NCBI RefSeq assembly: GCF_008638365.1
Contig: NZ_ML703337.1
Coordinates: 29,830 to 93,829, forward strand
Source of the DNA: Nocardiopsis quinghaiensis
GTDB lineage: Bacteria > Actinomycetota > Actinomycetes > Streptosporangiales > Streptosporangiaceae
Direction of reading: 5' to 3'
Length of the DNA: 64,000 nt
Shown here: in pieces, positions 35,743 to 44,057 of the stretch
Position numbering within the stretch: the stretch's first letter is position 1
Layout: every line of letters starts with the position of its first letter
Program-made: the position numbers and the translations under genes
The notes under the pieces: model-generated
What the model was told of the DNA's origin: nothing
The model's database searches: none
What the model saw: only the letters and a program-made list of their open reading frames with translations

Positions 35743-37287
35743 ATGAACACCACCCCCTCACCCCCGCGGCTAGCCTGGCGGAAGCGTCTCCTGGTACGAG
35801 CCACCCGGTTGCGTGAGCGCCTCGCTCGGCGACGCCGTGGACTGTCCTGGACCGCGGTCACCGCCGGCGGGCTCGGAGCGGCCGTGGCGTTGTGGCCCCT
35901 GGCCACAACGATCTGGGATCTGCTCGGGTTCACCGAGGGTCAGACCTGGCGCGTGGTCGCAGTGGGGGTGTGCGCTCTGCTACTGGCCGCCGGTGTGGTG
36001 GGGGTGAACTGGAAGCGCACCACTCCGGTGCGGTTGGTCTGGCTGATCCTGACTGCCTGGGCGCTCGCCGCGGGCGCGGTCGCGGCCATGACCGCCCTGG
36101 CGTGGCTGGTGCTCGACACCCCCCAGTGGAAGCCGCCCGGGGAACTCACCCCCAAGGACCTGGACGCGATCGCCACCCGCGCCTTCGCCATCGTCGCCGG
36201 CCTGGGCGGCGTGGCCCTGCTCGTGATCGCCTACCGGCGCCAACGCACCACCGAGGCGGGGGAAGAGCGTGAGGTGTCGAAGCTGTTCACCGACACCTTC
36301 GACAGCGCCAGCGACAAGCTCGGCAGTGAGCACGCCGCCGTGCGCCTGGCCGGAGTCCACGCCTTGGCCCGGTTGGCCGACGAAGCTCCCGAGGGGCGCG
36401 AGGACCTGGTGCAGATGGTCATCGACGTGTTGTGCGCCTACTTGCGCATGCCCTACACGCCTGCACCTGATGACCTGCCCAAGAATGCTTCTAAGGCACG
36501 GCGCGAGGAACATCGTGAGCACGAACTGGAGTTTGCCTCCTTCCGTGAGGTGCGCCACACCATCATTCGCATCATCGGCAACCATCTTCGCGAACCCACC
36601 CGCTGGCGCGGCAAGGACTACGACTTCACCGGCGTCGTCTTCGACGGAGGCAATCTGACCGGCGCTCACTTCACCGGCGGGAGGGTGGACTTCACCGAGG
36701 CTCGGTTCACCGACGGGAAGGTGTTCTTCGTCAAAGCCCGGTTCACCGGTGCGGAGGTGTTCTTCGTCAAGACGCGGTTTGTCGGCGGGAAGGTGGGGGG
36801 CGTGTTCTTTCGCGGAGCTGAGTTCTCTAAGGCGAAGGTGTTCTTCAGCGAGGCTATGTTCTCCGGTGGGGAGGTGTCCTTCGAAGAGGCCGAGTTCTCC
36901 GCCGCACAGGTGTCCTTCTTCAAAACCGTGTTCTCCGGGGGTGAAGTGAACTTCCAGGGGACCAAGTTCCTGGGCGCGAGGATGGCTTTCCCCGGGGCAG
37001 AGTTCTCAGGGGCCCAAGTGTCCTTCAGCGAAGCCGACTTCCGACACCCCGACTTCTCCGACAAGGTTGAGCTTCCCCACACGTGGGTCTCCTTCGGCGG
37101 AGCCAAGTTCTCTGACGGGACGGTGAGTTTCGATAAGGCCGCAGGTATGTGCCCTGAGGGGCTACTGATAGCGATGACACACGGAGAGCCCGGGGTAGTG
37201 TGCTTGCCCGAGCAGTGGCAGCCGGTTGCCGACAGAAGCGGCAAGCAGGAGGGGCCAGGACCATCTGCTGATGCGCCTGGTCACTGA
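35743..37287 (+). CDS. Membrane protein with C-terminal pentapeptide-type repeats, paralogue 1
   Basis: The 514-residue protein has a basic N-terminus, four hydrophobic segments (about residues 36-60, 69-88, 96-122 and 145-165), a cytoplasmic juxtamembrane domain (RRQRTTEAGEEREVSKLF, then LGSEHAAVRLAGVHALARLADEAP) and a C-terminal beta-helix of alternating five- and seven-residue units (AxFxG, xxVxFxx; about 290-460). The AVRLAGVHALARL segment is related to the VRLGGIYALERIA module found next to pentapeptide repeats in many bacteria. Translation appears leaderless. It is tandemly duplicated 1.8 kb downstream, and both copies lie between shared inverted boxes. Function is unknown; signalling, exclusion or defence at the membrane are all possible. 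Confidence 0.8.
   Translation: MNTTPSPPRLAWRKRLLVRATRLRERLARRRRGLSWTAVTAGGLGAAVALWPLATTIWDLLGFTEGQTWRVVAVGVCALLLAAGVVGVNWKRTTPVRLVWLILTAWALAAGAVAAMTALAWLVLDTPQWKPPGELTPKDLDAIATRAFAIVAGLGGVALLVIAYRRQRTTEAGEEREVSKLFTDTFDSASDKLGSEHAAVRLAGVHALARLADEAPEGREDLVQMVIDVLCAYLRMPYTPAPDDLPKNASKARREEHREHELEFASFREVRHTIIRIIGNHLREPTRWRGKDYDFTGVVFDGGNLTGAHFTGGRVDFTEARFTDGKVFFVKARFTGAEVFFVKTRFVGGKVGGVFFRGAEFSKAKVFFSEAMFSGGEVSFEEAEFSAAQVSFFKTVFSGGEVNFQGTKFLGARMAFPGAEFSGAQVSFSEADFRHPDFSDKVELPHTWVSFGGAKFSDGTVSFDKAAGMCPEGLLIAMTHGEPGVVCLPEQWQPVADRSGKQEGPGPSADAPGH
36065..36363 (+). repeat. 299-bp perfect repeat shared by pentapeptide genes 1 and 2
   Basis: Bases 36065-36363 are identical to 37865-38163, at a constant offset of 1800 bp. 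Flanking parts of the two genes are about 85-95 per cent identical, so this block marks recent duplication or gene conversion across TM3-TM4 and the juxtamembrane domain. Confidence 0.9.
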
Positions 37288-37308
37288 CATCCTCACTGCG
37301 CCAACCAC

Positions 37309-37330
37309 TGTCATCTTCGCTGCGCTCAAC
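37309..37330 (-). repeat. Inverted copy of the 22-bp box downstream of gene 1
   Basis: Read on the minus strand this matches the upstream box of gene 1 at 19 of 22 positions (GTTGAGCGCAGCG core), so gene 1 is enclosed by an inverted pair at 35588 and 37330. Confidence 0.75.
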
Positions 37331-37361
37331 AAGTTGATTGTTGACGGCCACGGGGATGGGT

Positions 37362-37456
37362 GTTGAGCGACAGCGTTGTGTCACTGGAAACGACAGCCCC
37401 CTGTCACCGATGACGACAATTCGCTGTCACTGCTGTTGAGCGCAACGAAGCTGTCA
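37362..37456. repeat. Box and TGTCA iteron array between pentapeptide genes 1 and 2
   Basis: Two boxes (37362-37383 and 37435-37456) bracket TGTCA direct repeats starting at 37379, 37402, 37425 and 37452, the first three at exact 23-bp spacing. The repeat at 37402 reads TGTCACCGATGACGACA, repeated identically at 39099. The array resembles protein-binding iterons. Confidence 0.8.
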
Positions 37457-37542
37457 GGGCCGCACTAGCCAGTCCTGATGCAGGAGATGACCGGGTTCGG
37501 CCAGGTGCCCACACCCCGCCTGTGGCTGGCTACGGTCACACC

Positions 37543-39054
37543 ATGACCACCCACCCCTCACCCCCGCGGCCCCCTTGGCGCGAACGCCTCAAGGAACGAC
37601 TCACCCGGCTGAGTGAACGCCTCGACCGGCGACGCCGTGGACTGTCCTGGACCGCGGTCACCGCCGGCGGGCTCGGAGCGGCCGTGGCGCTGTGGCCCCT
37701 GGCCACAGCGGTCTGGGACCTGCTCGGCCTCACCAACGGCCAAACCTGGCGCGTGGTCGCAGTGGGGGTGTGCGCTCTGCTACTGGCCGCCGGTGTGGTG
37801 GGGGTGAACTGGAAACGGATCACACCGGTGCGGTTGGTCTGGCTGATCCTGGCCACCTGGACGGTCGCCGCGGGCGCGGTCGCGGCCATGACCGCCCTGG
37901 CGTGGCTGGTGCTCGACACCCCCCAGTGGAAGCCGCCCGGGGAACTCACCCCCAAGGACCTGGACGCGATCGCCACCCGCGCCTTCGCCATCGTCGCCGG
38001 CCTGGGCGGCGTGGCCCTGCTCGTGATCGCCTACCGGCGCCAACGCACCACCGAGGCGGGGGAAGAGCGTGAGGTGTCGAAGCTGTTCACCGACACCTTC
38101 GACAGCGCCAGCGACAAGCTCGGCAGTGAGCACGCCGCCGTGCGCCTGGCCGGAGTCCACGCCCTGGCCCGGTTGGCCGACGAAGCTCCCGAGGGGCGCG
38201 AGGACCTGGTGCAGATGATCATCGACGTGCTGTGCGCCTACCTACGCATGCCCTATGCTCCCGCGCCCGGCGGGCTGAGTGTGAACGCCGACGACGCCCA
38301 ACACGAGGACCACCGCGCACGCACACTGGAGTTCGCCTCCTTCCGCGAGGTGCGCCACACCATCATCCGCATCATCGGCAACCGCCTGCGCGAACCCACC
38401 CGCTGGCGTGACAAGGACTATGACTTCACCGGCGTCGCCTTCGACGGCGGTGACCTGTCTGGGGCCCAGTTCACCAGTGGAAAGGTGTCCTTCAGCGGGG
38501 CCACGTTCACCGGCGCGGAGGTCGACTTCCGCAGGGCTAAGTTCATCGGCGGGAAGAAGGTGTCCTTCAAGGGGGCCGCGTTCACCGGCGGAGATGTGTA
38601 CTTCAACCGGGTCGAGTTCTCCGGCGCGGAGGTGGACTTCAGCGAGGCCACGTTCTCCGGCGCGACGGTCGACTTCGGCGGGGTCAAGTTCATCGGCGGG
38701 AAGAAGGTGTCCTTCAGCGGGGCCGCGTTCACCGGCGGAGATGTGTTCTTGGGCGGGGTCGATTTTTCTGGCGGAGGTGTGAACTTCGCAGGGGCCGCGT
38801 TCACCGGCGGAGATGTGTACCTCGGCAGGGTCAAGTTCGCTGGCGGGAAGAAGGTGTCCTTCAAGGGGGCCGCGTTCACCGGCGGGAAGGTGAACTTCCA
38901 AAACGCTTCAGGCAGGCCTCCCAACGGGCTGCTTGAAGCAGTCGCTACTGGAGCGCCAGGAACGGTCCTGTTGCCTGATCATTGGCGCCCGGATCCGTCC
39001 GAGGGCGGGGCAGATACGGGCCCGGAGAGTCCGTCTGATACGCCCGAGCACTGA
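37543..39054 (+). CDS. Membrane protein with C-terminal pentapeptide-type repeats, paralogue 2
   Basis: This 503-residue copy shares the whole architecture of paralogue 1: four membrane segments, the LGSEHAAVRLAGVHALARLADEAPEG domain and a C-terminal repeat domain. Here the domain is strikingly regular, with FTGGDVYF, FSGAEVDF and GGKKVSFKGAAFTGG units repeated even at the DNA level (for example near 38552, 38700 and 38850). The N-terminal 290 residues are nearly identical to paralogue 1, while the repeat domains differ. The ATG at 37543 is preceded six bases upstream by TACGGT, suggesting a leaderless message; an earlier in-frame ATG at 37522 lies upstream of that promoter. Confidence 0.8.
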   Translation: MTTHPSPPRPPWRERLKERLTRLSERLDRRRRGLSWTAVTAGGLGAAVALWPLATAVWDLLGLTNGQTWRVVAVGVCALLLAAGVVGVNWKRITPVRLVWLILATWTVAAGAVAAMTALAWLVLDTPQWKPPGELTPKDLDAIATRAFAIVAGLGGVALLVIAYRRQRTTEAGEEREVSKLFTDTFDSASDKLGSEHAAVRLAGVHALARLADEAPEGREDLVQMIIDVLCAYLRMPYAPAPGGLSVNADDAQHEDHRARTLEFASFREVRHTIIRIIGNRLREPTRWRDKDYDFTGVAFDGGDLSGAQFTSGKVSFSGATFTGAEVDFRRAKFIGGKKVSFKGAAFTGGDVYFNRVEFSGAEVDFSEATFSGATVDFGGVKFIGGKKVSFSGAAFTGGDVFLGGVDFSGGGVNFAGAAFTGGDVYLGRVKFAGGKKVSFKGAAFTGGKVNFQNASGRPPNGLLEAVATGAPGTVLLPDHWRPDPSEGGADTGPESPSDTPEH

Positions 39055-39075
39055 CATCCCTACTGCGCCGCTCAC

Positions 39076-39127
39076 TGCCATGTTCGCTGCGCTCAACATG
39101 TCACCGATGACGACAGCCCGCTGTCAC
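39076..39127. repeat. Inverted box and TGTCA iterons after pentapeptide gene 2
   Basis: An inverted box (39076-39097) is followed by TGTCACCGATGACGACA at 39099 and TGTCACTGCT at 39122, again 23 bp apart. The array overlaps the last codons of the HTH gene of the transposition module, so it may be one end of that module. Confidence 0.7.
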
Positions 39128-39860
39128 TGCTTCCGGTTTCTTCGCCGCATGGAGTGAGGCTGTAGAGCACCTCCGGCCCCAGCGCCAGACCTTCCTCGAC
39201 GGACCCGGTCACCAGCCCCAGTTTGATCAGGTCCGCGATCGTGGCGTCGTCGTGGCCGTTGAGGCTGGAGCCCGCCAGGAGGGCCTCCAGGGCCCTGACG
39301 TGCGTCTGTGGGAGGGTGCCGCCCACGGCAACGACGACGCTGTCCAACGCGGCGCGCTGGCCTGGGGTGAGCAGGTCTGTTCGCGAGGTCAGCGTGTAGG
39401 TTTCGGCTCCCACTCTCCGCAGCGCGTAGGGGTCGGCCAGGTCGGTGTGGGCCTGGAGGTGTTCGACGGCCGCCCGAGCGCGTGGGAAATCCCACCCCAG
39501 GGCGCCTGCGGCCTCCTCTACGGACAGCGGCACCCCGGCGTGCAACAGCGCCGCCACCATGGTGCGCGCGTCCTGCACAGCATCCCCGGGCGGTTCCCCT
39601 TTGGCCCCACCTGGTGCGCGCCGACGCGAGGAGCACAGCTCGTCCAGTTCCCCGAGAAGGTCGCCGGGGTGCAGGTCCAACCGTTGGCACAGTTGGACCA
39701 GGGCGGCCACCGGCAGGGCGCGCAGCCGGTCCTCATCGCTGGTGCGGCGGCGGTCGAGGTCGTCGCGTTCGAGCTGGTGGGGGTGGACGCCGAGCAAGTC
39801 GGCGATCTCCCAGGAGGTGATGCCGCCGATGCGTAGGCGTTCGGTGATCAGCGGGTGCAT
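39093..39860 (-). CDS. Helix-turn-helix protein of the transposition module
   Basis: This 255-residue protein begins MHPLITERLRIGGITSWEIADLLGVHPHQLERDDLD, an XRE-like helix-turn-helix (residues 5-45), and has further helical segments (RALPVAALVQLCQRLDLHPGDLL; PLSVEEAAGALGWDFPRARAAVEHLQAH) that look like a second winged helix. Its start overlaps the end of the upstream ATPase-like gene (39848-39860), so it belongs to that operon. Its 3' end runs into the TGTCA iterons. I infer a DNA-binding regulator or target-selection component. Confidence 0.7.
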   Translation of the reverse strand: MHPLITERLRIGGITSWEIADLLGVHPHQLERDDLDRRRTSDEDRLRALPVAALVQLCQRLDLHPGDLLGELDELCSSRRRAPGGAKGEPPGDAVQDARTMVAALLHAGVPLSVEEAAGALGWDFPRARAAVEHLQAHTDLADPYALRRVGAETYTLTSRTDLLTPGQRAALDSVVVAVGGTLPQTHVRALEALLAGSSLNGHDDATIADLIKLGLVTGSVEEGLALGPEVLYSLTPCGEETGSSDSGLSSSVTC

Positions 39861-41238
39861 CGTTCCTCCTCCAGGCGGGTGAGGGTCAGGGCTCGGGCGG
39901 CCAGCCATCCGCCGTTGCCGCGCCGGTCGTGTGCGGGGCAGTCGGGGCCGTGTGCCCAGGTGGGGTCGATCCGCAGGTCCCGGCACAGGCGTTGCAGGCC
40001 GTTACGGAATTGAGCGTCGGGGTCGCACCACCCGGGGGAGGAAGCGTGCGCGAAGAAGGGGCCGGTTGCGGTGGCGCCCTGGTCCAGGCGCAGGGCGCGG
40101 TGGGCGGCCAGGGGCGGCGACCGTGGGCGGGGATGCGCACAGGCAGGGCGACGAGTTCTTCGTAGGTGGTACCGCCGTAGGAGCGCAGCCGGATGCGAGT
40201 ACTGGATTGCTGGTAGGCGGGGATGTGGTCTCGGGTGGGGGTGAGCAGGTCTCCGGCCTCGGTGACGTCGCACAGGCGGATGGCGTCGAAGAAGCATGCG
40301 CTCTGGCACAGGTGCAGGGCCAGGGTGATCGCGGCGGCATCGCCGGTGTGGTGGTGTACGGCCACCCGTTGGGCCCGCCACGTGTCCAGTTGGCTCGGTA
40401 GGTGCGCCGCGGGATCTTGGCCCAGCACGTGCGGATTCCAGTCGAGCCACCATCGGCTGTGCAGCAGGGCCGCCTGGGCGGCGCGCAGCCGGATCAGGGC
40501 GAGGTTGGGGTCAGTGACCGGCCCCAGGAACACGTCGCGCATCCACGCGGTCAGGGCCGCACTGAAGGGGCGGTAGTAGTCGTGCGGGGCGCCGGCCTGG
40601 GCGTGGAAGAGGCGCACGCGGGCGAAGGCGGCCTGGTAGTGGGTGTCGACTTCGGTGAAGGCCTGGGTGGACAGGCGGGCGCGGCAGGCGGCGCGGAACC
40701 TCCACACGTCGGTCAGCGGCAGCCGGTCCAAGGTCTGGGGTCTTGGGCGCAGGGGCGGCGGGTCCAGCCTGGCCGGTGCGGCCAACTCGGGCAGGTCCGC
40801 GGACAGGCGGGTCGGGGCTGCGGGCGGGGCCTGGGCCAGGGTGTGGAGGGCCTGGGCGTGATCGTCGTAGCTCGACCACAGGGCCCACAGGTGTGCGCCG
40901 ATGGCGTCGGCGAACGCGGCCAGCTCGGTGAGCTGGTCGGTGCTCAAGCGGTGGGCGCGGTCCACGACCAGGGCGTGGAAGCGGTGGGTGCGGGCCCAGG
41001 CTCGGGCGTGGTCCCACTCGGGTCGGGCCAGGTGTTGGGGCCTGGGGGCGAAGGGGTGTTTGCCCAGGGCGGTGGTCACATCGCGCAGCAAGGAGGCGCG
41101 GTCCGCGCAGCCGGGGGTGGGGCGCACCACGAGCAGCCGGTCGTCGGCCTCGCCGCGGGTATGCACGCCGGGCACGGGCACGTCGGCGGGGTTGAGGACC
41201 AACACCCGTTCGGGTGCCGCCGGAGTGTGTTCAGGCAT
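39848..41238 (-). pseudogene. Degenerate TniB-like ATPase, frameshifted near 40115
   Basis: The reading frame from the ATG at 41238 encodes a TniB-like protein with a Walker-B-like LVVDRAHRLSTDQL but a degenerate P-loop (VVRPTPGCADRASLL). Near 40111-40120 the frame changes into Pro/Thr-rich nonsense ending at 39886. The -1 frame from the same point continues as PPLAAHRALRLDQGATATGPFFAHASSPGW and RLCRDLRIDPTWAHGPDCPAHDRRGNGG and ends at 39848, overlapping the next gene start. A single lost base in a GC-rich run explains this. It may be a true mutation or a sequencing error. The start overlaps the TniB stop by 8 bp. Confidence 0.7.
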
Positions 41239-41995
41239 AGGCGCCGCCGCCGAGCAGGGTGTAGGCGTTGGCGATGATCTCGGTGTCAATCCCGCCCCGG
41301 TCGGTCTCGGCGCACAGTTGCGCGGCGGTGTGGGTGAAGGAGGCCCAGTCGCGCAGGGTGCCGTGGGCGTAGAAGTCGTCGATGTCGAGCAGGACCTGGG
41401 CGTCCACGCCGGCGTAGATGGGGTGGAACTGGCCGATCAGCTCGGGCACCTTGGCGCGGGGCAGGGTGTGGAAAGGCAGGCGGCGGAACACCCGGGAGCG
41501 CAGCATGGGTTCGGCCGACAGGACCTCCCAGCAGCCGTCGCCGCCCACGTACAGCAGGGCGAACCGAGTTGTGGGGGCATCGTGTAGATGGCGCAGCAGT
41601 TCGATGCAGTCGCTGTTGAGGCGTTGGGCCTCATCGACCACGACCAGGCGAGGCGGCCCCGAGAGCAGGTCGGTCAAGGTCGTGATGAGGTGGAAGCGGT
41701 TGCGGCTGCGGGGCGGGGCAGCTCCGGTCAGTGCGCGCAGGAGCTCGTCGGTGATCATGCGCATGGTCGGGCGGCTGGGGAAGGTCAGCGCACAGGTGGT
41801 GACCGGGGCGCCGTCGCTGTCTTGGAGGGATTCCAGGGCGGCCTGGACGGCGTAGGTCTTGCCGGTCCCGGCGTTGCCGTGGATGACGCCGGTGGCCTGG
41901 TTGGCGACCAGGTCGTCCACGATGCGGTGGGCGAGCAGGAACGGGCGGGTCTTGAGCGTACTGGCGCCGGTGAGGTTGGCGAAGTGGGTGGGCAT
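41231..41995 (-). CDS. TniB/TnsC-like transposition ATPase
   Basis: This 254-residue AAA+ ATPase has Walker A GNAGTGKTYAV (about residues 40-50), Walker B LVVVDEAQRLNSDCIELLRHLHD and a sensor-like LLYVGGDGCWEVLSAEPMLRSRVFRRLPF. In Tn5053, Mu and Tn7 relatives such proteins bind target DNA and activate the DDE transposase. It overlaps the transposase stop by ATGA coupling and the next ATPase-like gene by 8 bp, forming a tight operon. It appears intact, unlike its two neighbours. Confidence 0.88.
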   Translation of the reverse strand: MPTHFANLTGASTLKTRPFLLAHRIVDDLVANQATGVIHGNAGTGKTYAVQAALESLQDSDGAPVTTCALTFPSRPTMRMITDELLRALTGAAPPRSRNRFHLITTLTDLLSGPPRLVVVDEAQRLNSDCIELLRHLHDAPTTRFALLYVGGDGCWEVLSAEPMLRSRVFRRLPFHTLPRAKVPELIGQFHPIYAGVDAQVLLDIDDFYAHGTLRDWASFTHTAAQLCAETDRGGIDTEIIANAYTLLGGGAYA

Positions 41996-43565
41996 CAGCC
42001 CTCCTGGTCGTCGGTGGTGGGCTGGTCCAGGCCCAGCAGGCTGGTGCTGGAGCGTTCCTGGAGGAGGCGTTGGGTGCGGCGCAGCGCGAGTTCGTCACCG
42101 TGGCCGGCGGGCAGCACGCGAGACTCGGTGGGCGCGGTGCCGTCGACCAGGGGGGCGAGTTCGCGCCGGGTCCGGGTGTTGGCGCGCCGCCGGGCCGCGC
42201 CCAGGCGGCGGAACTCGGCGCGGGCGGCTTCACGGAAGGCCTCGGTCTGGGCGGGGGTGAGCTGGGTGTGGGGGTGGGCGGTGCACAGGTGCACCTCGCC
42301 GGAGTAGACCTCGATGGTGCGGTCGTCGTGGGGCATGTAGCGGACCTGGACCACCTGGCCGCGGCGCCCGTGCAGCTCGGGGGCCAGGTAGGACAGGTTG
42401 TTGAGGCGGATGCCGTCCTTGCCGATGGTGCGTTCGACGTCGGCCAGCAGCAGGTGGCGCAATCGGTCGGCGTCGATGCGGTGCACGGCGAAGGTGTCCT
42501 CAAGCCAGGCCTGGGCGGGCGTGCGCCCGTCCAGGGCGCGGTGGGGGCGCTCGGTGTTGTACCACCGGGCCCAGGTGCGCACCCGCTCGGCCAGGTCCTC
42601 GATGCGCAGCGGCCCCACCGGGGCGTGCTCGGCGGCGGCCCGGCCGGCCACCGAGTCGTCCCAGGGTCCGTGCAGACGCCCGGCGGTGTTGCGCGGGCCC
42701 TTGGTGTAGCCGGGCAGGGAGCTGAACAGGGTCTGTTCCAGGGTGCGGTGCAGGCGTTCGACCTTGCCCTTGCGGTGTGGGGTGTAGGCGGGCAGGCGGT
42801 GCACGTCCACTCCGAGAGAGGCCAGGGCCTTGCGCACGGAGGTGGCGGTGAACTCCAGGCCGCGGTCCACCCGCCCGGTGGCGGGGATGGCGCCGAAGGG
42901 GCCCGGTCGGGGTCGTGGACCAGGCCCATACGGATTGCGGTGAGCACCGTCCCGGCGTGCGGGGTGGCGGTGATGGCCCATCCGACCAGGGCCCGGGTGG
43001 AGTCGTCGACGATGGTGGTCATCCACGGGCACAGGGCCGCGCCGCGCGGGGGCAGTACCAGCACGGGGATCTGCTTGTGGTCCAGTTCCCAGACCTGGTT
43101 GCGGCCCGTGGGCGGGCGGGTCAGATGGACCCCGGCCGCGCGCCTTCCGGGCTCGCCTGTGCGCCAGGCCGCCTGCTCGGCCGGGGTGAGTTCGCGTGCG
43201 AAGGCCCGTTGCAAGGTGCGCAGCCCCACCGGGGTCGCCCCGGCCCAACCGCGGGCCAGGAAGGTCGGGAGCGGGGCCCCGGCGGTGTGGCCGGTGCCGT
43301 CGATGGCGGCCTGGCGGGCGCGGTGCAGGGCCGCCACGTTGCCGCGGTAGTGAGCGAACGCCTCCCGGTCGGTGGCGCTCAACCGGTAGGACGTCGGCGG
43401 CCTCGGCGTTGAGGGCTCCTTGAGCCACCGCCACACGGTGCGCAGGCTCACTCCCAGCCCTTCGGCCACCCACCGCGCGTGCTCGGTGGTCAGCATCCCC
43501 TGGTCACGCAGGTCCCGCAGCCGTGCGGTCGTTGCGCGGCGCTGTTCCGCATCGACCCTGCCCAC
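41995..43565 (-). pseudogene. TniA/Mu-type DDE transposase, frameshifted near 42900
   Basis: From a GTG at 43565 the frame encodes an N-terminal helix-turn-helix (GMLTTEHARWVAEGLGVSLRTVWRWLKE), a second DNA-binding region and the start of the rve core with the first Asp (QVWELDHKQIPVLV) and TTIVDDSTRALVGWAI. At about 42898-42905, inside GGGCCCC, the frame breaks. The -1 frame continues with GPFGAIPATGRVDRGLEFTA, the catalytic Glu (HRKGKVERLHRTLEQTLF), WYNTERPHRALDG and a Mu-C-like beta-barrel domain, ending at 41995 in an ATGA overlap with TniB. One missing G would restore a protein of about 523 residues. As written the catalytic core is split. Confidence 0.82.
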
Positions 43566-43791
43566 ACCGTCGCCTTCGCTCGCACGGACGTACTCCGGCG
43601 AGTGTGCGTCCAGCGCATCTGGCGCTGGTAGGAGGCATCACGGGCGCGCATGAAACCTTTGCCCGGACAAGGCGAAGAACCGACAGAAACGAGTCCCGGC
43701 ACGAACCCGTACCGGGACCCACCCCCGACCGTGGCCGGAGATTGTGCCGCCTGGCCGCGATGGTGACGACCTTCGGCGACTGACCCTGCGA

Positions 43792-43893
43792 CTACTTCTT
43801 GTCGTTGTCGCTCTTGGCGAACCGGTTCACTACCACCGCCACCACCAGCAGTGAGAGCACCTGAAGGTACGCCTCAACCATCGTCGGATCCAT
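43792..43893 (-). CDS. 33-residue hydrophobic peptide
   Basis: The ORF encodes MDPTMVEAYLQVLSLLVVAV followed by VVNRFAKSDNDKK: a short N-terminus, one membrane-spanning helix and a charged, Lys/Asp-rich tail. AAGGAGG lies five bases before the ATG, the strongest ribosome site in this region, which is the main reason for calling it. The layout resembles type I toxin peptides and small membrane regulators, but no antisense RNA can be demonstrated from sequence alone. It sits between the transposase and the Xer-like recombinase genes. Confidence 0.55.
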   Translation of the reverse strand: MDPTMVEAYLQVLSLLVVAVVVNRFAKSDNDKK

Positions 43894-44057
43894 GACCGCC
43901 TCCTTCTCTGGACCCCGCCTAGAAGACAGGCGTGGCCCGAGACCGTCGACCGCCAGAGGCGGGCGACGGGCGCCGAGGGAGGAAGCGCAGGCTGGGGTGG
44001 TGCTATCCCTCTGCCCCGTCCGACGCCGCGAGGTCGCCGCTGGTTCCCATCGTTCGT

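Noticed and set aside
39886..41289. TniQ identity for the ATPase-like gene
   Set aside because: No zinc-binding cysteine/histidine pattern or TniQ N-terminal motif is visible. The LVVDRAHRL segment instead resembles a Walker B of TniB.
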